From the NCBI GenBank assembly GCA_021325355.1, contig JAJPHI010000009.1:186001-250000 (forward strand): a stretch of 64,000 bases of DNA. The letters run 5' to 3'. This DNA comes from Pseudomonadota bacterium. GTDB taxonomy: Bacteria; Desulfobacterota; Binatia; Binatales; Binataceae. The notes beneath the pieces were generated by a model, which was not told the DNA's origin, made no database searches, and worked only from the letters and a program-made list of their open reading frames with translations. Shown piece after piece: positions 8,817-16,402 of the stretch. Made by a program: the position numbers and the translations under genes. The stretch's first letter is position 1; every line of letters begins with the position of its first letter.

Positions 8817-10118
8817 ATGAGGGAATCTTACAGGGTTTTTTCCACCCTTCAGGCCGCAATGCTTCGCAGTCTCGACCGGGCGCTGGATTACGTCGGCGCC
8901 TTCGGTCGCAGTTTGAATGCCGGCGATCTAATCGCCAGCGCCCAAAAGCGCACCGGCCTTGATGATTTTGGCCAGTGGAATTTCCGCGAACCGTTGGAGG
9001 TTCTGCTGCACGCCTATGAAAACGAATCGGCCCTGACCACCTTCGGTCGGCTGGCGGCGCGCTGGGATATGAGCCGGATGCTGACCAACCTCTTGCGGCT
9101 GCGCCGTGAGGAGGCGGAGCATCCGGAGATTCTGCGTGAGTCGATAACGCAACCGATCTTTATCCTGGGGATGCCCCGAAGCGGTACGACGTTCCTCCAC
9201 AATCTTTTGATTCTCGACCCGAACCTGCGGATTCCGCTGTGCTGGCAGACGATCCTGCCGTATCCGCTGAGCGACGATCCGGATACGCCGGACCGCCGCG
9301 AACGCGTTGTCCGGCGTCAGTTAGCCGGGTTTCTGCGCCTGGCTCCCCATCTCCCCGAACTACATCCGCTGGCCGCCAACGGTGCGCAGGAATGTATCGA
9401 GATCACTGGCCAGGTCTTCCAGAGCATGCGCTACGACACCACCCATTACGTGCCCTCGTACGAGCAATGGCTCGATCGTGCCGGACATCTGGAAGCCTAT
9501 CGTTTTCATCGACGCTTCCTGCAGCATCTGCAGCATCAGGATCGACCGCGCCGATGGGTGCTCAAAAGCCCCGACCACATCTTTGCCTTTTCCGCATTGG
9601 AGAAGGTGTATCCCGATGCGCGCTTCATTTTCGTCCATCGCGAGCCGCTCCGCGTGCTGGCCTCGGTGGCCAAACTGACGGAAATACTACGCTGGCCCTT
9701 CACCCGACGCGTTGATCGCGATCAGATTGGGCGCCAGGTGATGCGGCGATGGCGTCAGGGAGCCGACGCGCTGGTCGCCGTCAGCGATCGCTATCGCCAT
9801 TCGGATCGCCTCTTACATCTGCGCCACGACGATTTAATCGGCGATCCGATCGGCACCGTAAAGCACATCTACCGGCATTTCGGGATGGTGTTGGAGGAGG
9901 CCACCGCGCGCCGCTTTCAGCAGGCGATCGCTCGCCGCCCGAACTGGGGCTATGGTCGCAACCACTACCGACTCGACGAGTTCGGCCTTGAAGCGAGCGA
10001 GGTCAAGCGCGCCTTCGAGGCTTATGCCGATTACTTCGGTCTCGCCAGCGAGGCGGTAAACGAGCCGCCGGCGCGCGTGCGAGTAGGCGTCGTGGCGCCG
10101 GCGCCCGAGCTCTCGTGA
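8817..10118 (+). CDS. Sulfotransferase family protein
   Basis: About 433 residues. The 5'-phosphosulfate (PAPS) loop reads FILGMPRSGTTFLHNLL near residues 110-126. A second PAPS-binding stretch appears as ARFIFVHREPLRVLASV near residue 275, and RRWVLKSPDHIF precedes it. This is the Sulfotransfer_3 arrangement, which would transfer sulfate from PAPS to a small-molecule or lipid hydroxyl. I chose ATG 8817 because AAAGGTGA sits 11 nt upstream. A GTG at 8802 in the same frame lies inside that ribosome-binding site. Confidence 0.88.
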   Translation: MRESYRVFSTLQAAMLRSLDRALDYVGAFGRSLNAGDLIASAQKRTGLDDFGQWNFREPLEVLLHAYENESALTTFGRLAARWDMSRMLTNLLRLRREEAEHPEILRESITQPIFILGMPRSGTTFLHNLLILDPNLRIPLCWQTILPYPLSDDPDTPDRRERVVRRQLAGFLRLAPHLPELHPLAANGAQECIEITGQVFQSMRYDTTHYVPSYEQWLDRAGHLEAYRFHRRFLQHLQHQDRPRRWVLKSPDHIFAFSALEKVYPDARFIFVHREPLRVLASVAKLTEILRWPFTRRVDRDQIGRQVMRRWRQGADALVAVSDRYRHSDRLLHLRHDDLIGDPIGTVKHIYRHFGMVLEEATARRFQQAIARRPNWGYGRNHYRLDEFGLEASEVKRAFEAYADYFGLASEAVNEPPARVRVGVVAPAPELS

Positions 10119-10275
10119 ACGGTGGGCATCCGGGCGGCAGTTGCCGCTTCAGCAAAAGGGTGGCGGCGGCCGGCGCTTCGCTATCGTGGACAACCGCGCG
10201 CCTGCCGGCGCGGGTCCGCGGCACTGGCACCGAACGGTGATCAGCGCAATCGCGGCGCCGGGTTAATCAAGCGGC

Positions 10276-10797
10276 TTAATCATGCAGAAGGCGCGCGACC
10301 ACGAGCGGTATCAGGCGCATGATCTCGTCACGACATGCGGCGAAGGCGGCCTCGCCCTTCTCGAAAGGATCATCGATATCGCCGCTTTCGGCGACGAAAC
10401 TGCGCAGCGTATGCACCTCGAGATCCTGCGGCACCGCGAAGCGCGCGCGCAATTCGCGCGCCTGTGCCGCGGTCATCGCGATAACGAGGTCGGCCTGCTC
10501 GAGCAACTCCGGATGGCGCTTCAGATCGGTCGAGGTCGCCTCCTCGCCGAGATGAATGCCGACGTCGCGCAAGGCCATCCGCGTATCGAGCGAGACCAGG
10601 GCGCCGTCGCGCGCGTACGGCGCGATACCGGCCGAGCGGACGCGCACCGCGTCGTCGAGACCGTGTTCGGACAGTTCGCGCAGCAGTAGCTGTTCGGCCA
10701 TCACGCTGCGTGCGGTGTTGGCTGCGCAGACCAGAAGGATCGAACGAAAACGCGGCCCGCTGTGGGCCGCGTCTTCGTCGCGCTCAGCGTCCGCCAT
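10276..10797 (-). CDS. Low-molecular-weight protein tyrosine phosphatase / arsenate reductase-fold protein
   Basis: 173 residues. The P-loop CX5R reads VCAANTARS with Cys24 and Arg30. The general-acid region reads DIDDPFEKG and supplies the Asp-Pro expected in the family. LMW phosphatases dephosphorylate tyrosine residues or low-molecular-weight phospho-compounds; a detoxifying arsenate reductase is possible but no ars genes are nearby. Its ATG shares one base with the stop of the upstream SDR gene (TGATG), so translation is coupled. Confidence 0.85.
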   Translation of the reverse strand: MADAERDEDAAHSGPRFRSILLVCAANTARSVMAEQLLLRELSEHGLDDAVRVRSAGIAPYARDGALVSLDTRMALRDVGIHLGEEATSTDLKRHPELLEQADLVIAMTAAQARELRARFAVPQDLEVHTLRSFVAESGDIDDPFEKGEAAFAACRDEIMRLIPLVVARLLHD

Positions 10798-11738
10798 CAG
10801 ATGCGGTCGGCGAGAACATCACCGAGCGCTTCCTTCTTGGTGATGCCCGTCGCGAGCTGTTCCTTGACCTTGGCGCCCAATTCGGCCGGATCCCAGAACT
10901 TGAGCGGGCCGGCTTGTTTGATCTTCGCCGCCGTGTGCCATCCGCGCATCAGCCACACGCTCCCGAGGCCAACGCGGAAGACCTCGCCGTGTACGTCCTT
11001 AGCGTCGTCGCTGGCGAGCCAGGCGACCAGCGGCGCGACATGGGCCGGGCTGAAGGGATCGACTTCGCCGGCCTTCGGCGTCGGCATGGTGGCCGCAGTC
11101 TGCGGAGTCGCATCGATCGTGAGACGGGTGCGGGCGACCGGGGCGATCGCATTGATGGCGACGCCATAGCGCGACATCTCGCGGTCCATGATGATCGCCA
11201 TCGTCGCGACGGCGGCCTTGGCGGTGCCGTAATTGCTTTGGCCGGCGTTGCCGAGCAGGCCGGAATCCGAGCTCGTATTGATCAGGCGTCCGTTGAGCAG
11301 GTTGCCGGCCTTGTGCTGCTCGCGCCAGTAATTGCAGGCGTGGCGCGCCATGTTAAAGGTCCCTTTCAGATGGACCGCGACGACTGCGTCAAAATCCTCT
11401 TCGCTCATGTTGAAGATCATGCGGTCGCGCAGGATGCCGGCGTTGTTGACGACGATGTTGAGCTTGCCGAAGTTGTCGATGGCGCAATCGATAATCCGCT
11501 TGGCGGACTTGAAATCGGTCACGCTCTCGAAGTTGGCGACGGCTTCACCGCCGGCAGCGCGGATTTCCTTGACCACGTCCTCGGCCGGCGAGCGCGATTG
11601 TCCGGTGCCGTCGAAATGTCCGCCGAGATCGTTGACGACGACCTTGGCGCCCTGCTTCGCCATCAACAACGCCTCTTCGCGTCCGATACCCCGACCTGCG
11701 CCGGTGATCACCGCGACTTTGCCTTCCAGTAATGCCAT
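10797..11738 (-). CDS. Short-chain dehydrogenase/reductase (SDR)
   Basis: 313 residues, longer than a classical 250-residue SDR. The cofactor loop is TGAGRGIGREEALLMA with a following NDLGG. NNAGILRD and the active-site pair YGTAKAA (Tyr-x3-Lys) are present. The NDLGG motif and extra C-terminal helices resemble the 3-hydroxyacyl-CoA dehydrogenase unit of peroxisomal multifunctional enzyme type 2. A beta-oxidation-like role on acyl-CoA or a steroid-like substrate is therefore a reasonable inference. GAGGG sits about 9 nt before the ATG. Confidence 0.9.
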   Translation of the reverse strand: MALLEGKVAVITGAGRGIGREEALLMAKQGAKVVVNDLGGHFDGTGQSRSPAEDVVKEIRAAGGEAVANFESVTDFKSAKRIIDCAIDNFGKLNIVVNNAGILRDRMIFNMSEEDFDAVVAVHLKGTFNMARHACNYWREQHKAGNLLNGRLINTSSDSGLLGNAGQSNYGTAKAAVATMAIIMDREMSRYGVAINAIAPVARTRLTIDATPQTAATMPTPKAGEVDPFSPAHVAPLVAWLASDDAKDVHGEVFRVGLGSVWLMRGWHTAAKIKQAGPLKFWDPAELGAKVKEQLATGITKKEALGDVLADRI

Positions 11739-11968
11739 CGAGCGTGTCCCTCTCTAATTGCGACGACTCGGCGCCGCGAATTCAGAACCGTGAATGTGGA
11801 TAGACTCCGGCGCGAGGCAAAGTCAAGTTTTGGCGTTGGGCGCTTCGCTTGCGGGCGCGCCCTTTACAAATTGGTCCTTGACAGAAAAATGCTTTTTATA
11901 GAACTTGATGCACCTTAAATTGAACGCTGATTTAGCTTGATTTTTCGGGCTTTCGGGGACGGCTGGAG
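11739..11968. other. Intergenic region between divergent SDR gene and motor-vWA operon
   Basis: 230 bp with lower GC than its surroundings, especially 11865-11945. This is where promoters for both divergent transcripts must lie. A perfect TTGACA is present at 11878-11883. No ribosome-binding site stronger than GGGACGGCTGGAG precedes the operon ATG at 11969. No coding potential was recognised. Confidence 0.5.
11878..11902 (+). promoter_or_regulatory. Candidate promoter elements for the motor-vWA operon
   Basis: TTGACA at 11878-11883 is a perfect -35 box. TTTATAGA follows at 11895-11902 but at a spacing of only 13 nt for TATAGA. Alternatively TTGGTC (11871) with TTTATA (11895) gives an 18-nt spacing. 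The pairing is uncertain, but this is the AT-rich segment closest to the operon. Confidence 0.3.
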
Positions 11969-12610
11969 ATGCAGAATCAGTTCAGCATTTTGGCGATGAT
12001 TCAACAGGGATGGTACGCGACCTACCCGCTGCTGATCATCTCGGTCATTTGCACTACGATTATCCTGGAACGCATCTGGGCGCTGTGGGGTGTCGCGCGC
12101 CACGCCAGCCATAGCGCCGAACGGCTGCTCGGTCCATTGAAACAGGGCAATTTTGACGGCGCGCTGGAACAGCTCAACGGCCATCATGGCGCGGGCCCTC
12201 GGATCTTTCACGAAATCATCTCGGAAGCCCGCACCGCCGATCGTTCGCGACTCGAAGATCTCGACGAGGAGCGGCGGTTCGCCGAAGTCACGCAACTCAA
12301 GGGACTTATCTGGGTGCTCGCGACCTCGGGCGCTTCCGCGCCGTTCATCGGGCTCTTCGGGACCGTGGTCGGCATCCTGGTCGCCTTTCAGTCGATGGCG
12401 GTAATGGGCACCGGCGGCTTCTCGGTGGTCGCCGCCGGCATCTCGGAAGCGCTCATCTCGACGGCGCTCGGACTCATCGTCGCGATTATCGCGGTGATTT
12501 TTTACAACTACTTCTCGCAGAAGATCGAAGCCATCAACGCGACCATTCACATCTGCGACGCGCGGCTAATCGACGCGGCGCTGGCCGGCAGGGCGAACGG
12601 TGGCAGTTAA
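11969..12610 (+). CDS. TolQ/ExbB/MotA-family proton-channel subunit
   Basis: 213 residues, the normal length for TolQ/ExbB, with the family's three membrane segments: residues 17-40, about 112-145 and about 160-190. The conserved proton-channel stretch SAPFIGLFGTVVGI (residues 123-136) and the third-helix stretch SEALISTALGL are clear. In this family five such subunits surround two TolR/ExbD helices and convert proton flow into movement. Gene order then gives two ExbD-like genes and a vWA protein, not tolA, tolB or pal. This is therefore a dedicated motor rather than the Tol-Pal cell-division system. The next gene's GTG overlaps it by 11 nt. Confidence 0.93.
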   Translation: MQNQFSILAMIQQGWYATYPLLIISVICTTIILERIWALWGVARHASHSAERLLGPLKQGNFDGALEQLNGHHGAGPRIFHEIISEARTADRSRLEDLDEERRFAEVTQLKGLIWVLATSGASAPFIGLFGTVVGILVAFQSMAVMGTGGFSVVAAGISEALISTALGLIVAIIAVIFYNYFSQKIEAINATIHICDARLIDAALAGRANGGS

Positions 12611-13040
12611 CACGCCTCAAGGCCAGGGCGGCGTCTTCTGGGAGATCAACATCACGCCGCTCACCGACATCTTCCTGGTCCTGCTGATCATCTTCATGGT
12701 TACGGCTTCGGTCGCCGTCGAATCGGCAACCCATGTGGATCTGCCCTCGGCCGCAATCACCACGCCGGAGAACAAGGGCGTCATTGTGACCTACACGGCG
12801 AATCATGAGCTGTTCGTCAACTCCAAGGACGTGCCCGAACGTGAATTCGAGCCGGTGCTGCACGACGCGCTGAGTCGCGTCGATGCCAAGGTGGTAATTT
12901 TTCAGGGCGATCGCATGGTCCTGCTCGGAGACATGGTGCGGATTCTCGATATTGCCAAGATGGCCGGCGCCGATCAGATCGCGATCGCCGCCAAACGCGC
13001 GACACCGACCGGCAACGGCAGTGGCGCGACGAGCAGCTAA
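12600..13040 (+). CDS. ExbD/TolR-family motor protein, copy 1
   Basis: 146 residues with one membrane helix, residues 24-42. Its cytoplasmic edge carries INITPLTDIFLVLLIIFM. Asp23 is the expected proton-binding residue of the ExbD/TolR family. The C-terminal part is the periplasmic domain with a typical ELFVNSKDVP strand. GTG is the start, inside the 3' end of the TolQ-like gene, so translation is coupled. It is followed after 42 bp by a second copy, and its helix region is nearly identical in DNA to that copy. Confidence 0.92.
   Translation: MAVNTPQGQGGVFWEINITPLTDIFLVLLIIFMVTASVAVESATHVDLPSAAITTPENKGVIVTYTANHELFVNSKDVPEREFEPVLHDALSRVDAKVVIFQGDRMVLLGDMVRILDIAKMAGADQIAIAAKRATPTGNGSGATSS
12645..12700 (+). 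repeat. Direct repeat, unit 1, in exbD-like copy 1
   Basis: The 56 bases encoding the end of the N-terminus and the membrane helix recur 480 bp downstream at 13125-13180 with only two differences, both silent C/T changes. Similarity weakens on either side. The segment marks an ancestral tandem duplication of exbD kept similar by selection or gene conversion. Confidence 0.85.
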
Positions 13041-13082
13041 GCGCGAAAAGCGCAAGGGCCGGAACGGCGTCAGGGCATAATA

Positions 13083-13601
13083 ATGGCGATACAGAGCGGC
13101 AATCAGGGCGGTATCTTCGCCACCATCAACATCACGCCGCTCACCGATATCTTCCTGGTCCTGCTGATCATCTTTATGGTGGCGACGGCGGTGACGATCG
13201 AATCCGCCGCCCACGTTGATTTGCCCCGGCTCGCCGCGCCTTCGGAGAATCAGCCGCACGGCGTCACCGTGACCTATACCTCGAACCATCAGATCTACGT
13301 CAATCAGAAGCCGGTCAGCGAGCGAGAGCTGGCCGATGCCGTCAAACAGGCGCTCGCCGCGTCGCCGCTCAAGCTGGTCGTTTTCGACGGCGATCCGAAG
13401 GTAATCCTCGGCGACGCCGTGCGGATCATCGGTATCGCCAAAGAGTCGGGCGCCGCGCAGATTTCGCTGGCGGTTGAGCACGCGGCCGGGCCGCCTTCGC
13501 CGGCGGAAACCACGCCCGAAGTCAGTGTTCCACAACCCGAGGAAGTGGCGCCCGGCGGCGGGCCTGCGCCTGAACCCGTCGCTCCTTCCGGGGGACCCTA
13601 G
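13083..13601 (+). CDS. ExbD/TolR-family motor protein, copy 2 with Pro-rich tail
   Basis: 172 residues. The membrane helix and Asp22 in INITPLTDIFLVLLIIFM match copy 1, and the periplasmic domain is similar (QIYVNQKPVSERELADA). It differs by a C-terminal tail of about 30 residues rich in Pro, Glu and Gly (residues 141-172), which looks disordered and could link to the partner vWA protein. The stop lies 3 bp before the vWA gene. Two ExbD paralogues next to one ExbB occur in other bacteria, for example in Xanthomonas. Confidence 0.92.
   Translation: MAIQSGNQGGIFATINITPLTDIFLVLLIIFMVATAVTIESAAHVDLPRLAAPSENQPHGVTVTYTSNHQIYVNQKPVSERELADAVKQALAASPLKLVVFDGDPKVILGDAVRIIGIAKESGAAQISLAVEHAAGPPSPAETTPEVSVPQPEEVAPGGGPAPEPVAPSGGP
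13125..13180 (+). repeat. Direct repeat, unit 2, in exbD-like copy 2
   Basis: Partner of 12645-12700 at an exact 480-bp offset. Flanking bases such as CAGGGCGG at 12624 and 13104 are also in register. Confidence 0.85.
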
Positions 13602-13604
13602 CGC

Positions 13605-14870
13605 ATGTCGATTGCTGATTGGCTTAACGCTCGAATCGCCGCGATCGGCCTCCTGCGCGTCATCGCCGGCGTCGCCGTCATCATTTCCGTCCTCCTGGTC
13701 GCCGCCCTCATCGGCTATTGGCGCTCCGCCCGTCGAGCCCCGGGCACAGCCGTTCCGGATGAGGCGCCGATGCTTGGCGGTGAACGCCGCTCATGGTGGA
13801 ACATCTTTCGTTTCATCGAAGGTCCGTTCGAAATCTCGATCGCGCTTCACGTCCTGATCATTGTCGCCCTGCTCTGGGGCGTGCATCTGCAGGCCGGCAA
13901 CAATCTGATCATGGTCAGACTGCAGGGCGGGGGCGGCGGCGCCACGCAGGAGCTCAAGCAACTCAACCTGCCCGAGATGGCGATGCCGCAAATGAAGATG
14001 CCGCTGCCGATCGAGCGGCCGGTGGTCGCCTCGCAAAGCTCCGAAGTGATTTCCACCGCTACGCGCTACGTGCGCAGCGCCATGATCGGTGAAGGGATCG
14101 GCGCCGGGCGCGGCGGCGGTATCGGCGTCGGCTACGGACAGGGCGTGGGCGCGGGCTTTGGCGGCTTCATCGCCGGTCTGCGCAAGTCCGGATTCGAAAT
14201 CGCGATCATCGTCGATGGAACCGGCTCGATGCTCCGCGTAATCGACGACGCCAAGGCGCGGATGCGCCAGCTTATCTTCGCGATCCATCGGCTGGTGCCG
14301 ACCGCACGGATCGGAATCGTGGTCTTCGGCGGCCGCGGCGAGCCGATCGAGATGCAACAGCTCACCACCTCGCCCGACAAGCTGCTGGATTTCCTCGAAA
14401 GTATCTCCGCGCACAACGGCGGCGAATGGCAGGAGGACACCCTGGGCGCTATCCGCACCGCGGTCGATCGGATGGCCTGGAAACCCGAATCACACAAGGT
14501 GATCATCCTGATTGGCGATACGCCGCCCTTCAATGAAGACTACGAACCGGTGCTCGACGAAATCCGCCGCTTTCACGCCGAGCACGGCTCTTTCAACACG
14601 GTGGACGTTACGGTCGAGGAACACGAGCGCTTCGTCCGCGATTACTACGCGTCGATGGGGATGAAGCCGCCACCAGGTGCCTTCAAAGAGATGCCCGAGT
14701 TCTATGCTCAGACGCAGAATGCCTATCGGCTGATGGCGCAAACCGGTGGCGGGGTCTGGAAGAGCCTCACCAAAGACCAGCAGGTCAGTCAGCAGATTCT
14801 GCTGCTCGCCTTCGGCGACGAATGGCAGAACGAGGTTTCGGCGTTCGGCCGCCACCTCACTTCGCGCTGA
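13605..14870 (+). CDS. Membrane-anchored vWA protein with TonB-like S-x3-H helix
   Basis: 421 residues. TM1 is at about 11-38 and TM2 at about 76-96. The loop between them holds Arg40, 43, 44, 61 and 62, so it should be cytoplasmic and everything after TM2 periplasmic. TM2 contains Ser78-x3-His82, the spacing of the Ser/His pair by which TonB and TolA engage ExbB/TolQ. Next come a Met/Pro-rich stretch (123-139) and a Gly-rich hinge (162-188). The vWA domain runs from about 196 to the end, with a metal-site motif D204-G-T-G-S208 (D-x-S/T-x-S). As last gene of the motor operon it is the likely moved part. I know of no characterised homologue; the function is inference. Confidence 0.82.
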   Translation: MSIADWLNARIAAIGLLRVIAGVAVIISVLLVAALIGYWRSARRAPGTAVPDEAPMLGGERRSWWNIFRFIEGPFEISIALHVLIIVALLWGVHLQAGNNLIMVRLQGGGGGATQELKQLNLPEMAMPQMKMPLPIERPVVASQSSEVISTATRYVRSAMIGEGIGAGRGGGIGVGYGQGVGAGFGGFIAGLRKSGFEIAIIVDGTGSMLRVIDDAKARMRQLIFAIHRLVPTARIGIVVFGGRGEPIEMQQLTTSPDKLLDFLESISAHNGGEWQEDTLGAIRTAVDRMAWKPESHKVIILIGDTPPFNEDYEPVLDEIRRFHAEHGSFNTVDVTVEEHERFVRDYYASMGMKPPPGAFKEMPEFYAQTQNAYRLMAQTGGGVWKSLTKDQQVSQQILLLAFGDEWQNEVSAFGRHLTSR

Positions 14871-14940
14871 CCGTCTGTCGAGGCCGGCGGTTCGAGGCGC
14901 AATCCGCTTACGCCGACACGGTCGCGATCACGGGACCTCC

Positions 14941-15876
14941 TCAGGCCAGGTAATCGTCAACCTTGATGGCGGGGATCATGACGTCGTGGATGCGATTGTT
15001 GCGCATGATCCGAAGCTGCACCGACTCGCCCGGCCGATGGCGATTAATCGCTTCGTAAAGCGCCTTGCGCTCATGAATCTCATGGCCGTCGGCGCTCAGC
15101 ACCAAGTCGCCCTGCCGCAGTCCGGCTTTTTCGCTCGGGCTGCCGGGCATCACGCCGGCGATAACCACGTGCTCGCGAATCGTATAGGACAACACGCCGA
15201 GCCACAGGCGCGGCGGCGTACTTACGCGATGGCCGTGGCGCACCAGCTCGTCGCGTCCGGAAAGGAAGCATTCGCCGGGGATGCCGAGAATGGGCCTCGT
15301 CCACTCGGGAAAATTCAGATAGGAGACGGCAAGGAGCTGCCCTTTCGAGTTGACGATGGGCCCCCCGCTGAGCCCCACCCGATGAGGAAAGTCGGAGAGC
15401 GTCACGCATACGCAGCGCTCGAGGACGAACTCCCATACCGCGTCAAACGGACCAAGATAGCTGACCAGCCCGGTATCCGCGCAGCGTTTGTCGGCGCCAA
15501 GACTCGAGACCACCAGGATCTCCTGACCGAGCGCCGCCGTCTGGGACGATACGACCTCTAGATACGGCAGGTCGCGGCCATCGATCTTGACCAGACCGAG
15601 ACTCGTGGTGAAATCGCGCGCCACCACCTGACCGGTGACCTGCCGCCCATCATGGAAGGTGACGATCACGTCGCGCGCGCCCATGATCATGTAGTTGACG
15701 GTGACAATCAGGCCGTCGGCGCCGACAAGTGTTCCGGTCCCGCGCCGATCACTACCGAGTCCCATCAGTACAGAGGGATGGGTCGGCGGTACCTGCACCT
15801 GGATACCGACCACCGCACGCTGAACGTGTTCGAGCAATCGCAAGGAAGCGTTCACAGTTGACGCCGGACTAACCAA
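14941..15876 (-). CDS. HtrA/DegP-like protein with degraded catalytic triad plus PDZ domain
   Basis: 311 residues: a trypsin-like S1C domain at about 15-190 and a PDZ domain at about 215-300 (GVMPGSPSEKAGLRQGDLVLSADG). The nucleophile Ser170 is present in GLSGGPIVNSKG. Where active HtrA has a TNxHVV-type His, this protein has VTVNYMIMGA, so Tyr62 replaces His. The D-x-DLA Asp position reads DFTTSLGLVKID, so Ser92 replaces Asp. Proteolysis is therefore unlikely and a binding or regulatory role more likely. No signal peptide is seen. The start is TTG at 15876 with GGAAGG very close; GTG at 15855 is an alternative. It converges with the vWA gene. Confidence 0.82.
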   Translation of the reverse strand: MVSPASTVNASLRLLEHVQRAVVGIQVQVPPTHPSVLMGLGSDRRGTGTLVGADGLIVTVNYMIMGARDVIVTFHDGRQVTGQVVARDFTTSLGLVKIDGRDLPYLEVVSSQTAALGQEILVVSSLGADKRCADTGLVSYLGPFDAVWEFVLERCVCVTLSDFPHRVGLSGGPIVNSKGQLLAVSYLNFPEWTRPILGIPGECFLSGRDELVRHGHRVSTPPRLWLGVLSYTIREHVVIAGVMPGSPSEKAGLRQGDLVLSADGHEIHERKALYEAINRHRPGESVQLRIMRNNRIHDVMIPAIKVDDYLA

Positions 15877-16026
15877 CGCCTTCCGGCACGATTAGATTAA
15901 CCATTCCTCACCATGCGTCAATGATGGACGGGTGGCGGGCGCCGCGAGCGGGCTTGCGACCCCGCTTGCCGACGCGCACAATCCTGACTGGACACCGAAT
16001 CGAGGGACCGGAACCCCGGAGGAGCG

Positions 16027-16371
16027 ATGCCGATCTACGAGTACGAATGTCGCGACTGCCGGCGCCGCAATACCATCCTGACCCTGCGCATCAGCGAAAC
16101 TCCCGAGCTTGTATGTGAACGATGCGGCAGTCATAACCTGCGGCGTTTGATGTCGCGTTTCGCGATGCCGCGCAGCGAAGAGGCCCGCCTCGACTCACTG
16201 GCCGACCCCGCGAACTTCGGCGACGTCGACGAGAATGACCCGCGCAGCCTGGCGCGCGCGATGCGCCGGATGGGCAACGAGCTGGGCGACGAATTCAGCG
16301 GCGATGAATTCGATGAAGCAGTCGAGGAACTCGAGAGCGGCGGCGACCTCGACGACACCGACGACGTCTGA
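16027..16371 (+). CDS. FmdB-type zinc-ribbon regulatory protein
   Basis: 114 residues. The N-terminus MPIYEYECRDC is the FmdB hallmark. Cys8/Cys11 and Cys30/Cys33 (CERCGS) form a zinc ribbon. After about residue 45 the chain becomes highly acidic, ending in a run rich in Asp and Glu. GGAGGAG lies 4 nt before the ATG. The family is often labelled putative regulatory protein; function is unproven. Confidence 0.87.
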   Translation: MPIYEYECRDCRRRNTILTLRISETPELVCERCGSHNLRRLMSRFAMPRSEEARLDSLADPANFGDVDENDPRSLARAMRRMGNELGDEFSGDEFDEAVEELESGGDLDDTDDV

Positions 16372-16402
16372 GCCGGCCCGTTTGGGAGCGCAGCTCCGCG
16401 AA

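Noticed and set aside
10134-10147. Hairpin GCGGCA-GT-TGCCGC after the sulfotransferase gene as terminator
   Set aside because: A two-base loop cannot form well, the stem is short, and no T-run follows.
11969-14870. Zorya-type phage defence (ZorA/ZorB with motor proteins)
   Set aside because: No ZorC, ZorD or ZorE-like helicase or nuclease follows, the TolQ-like protein lacks the long ZorA tail, and the last gene is a vWA membrane protein.
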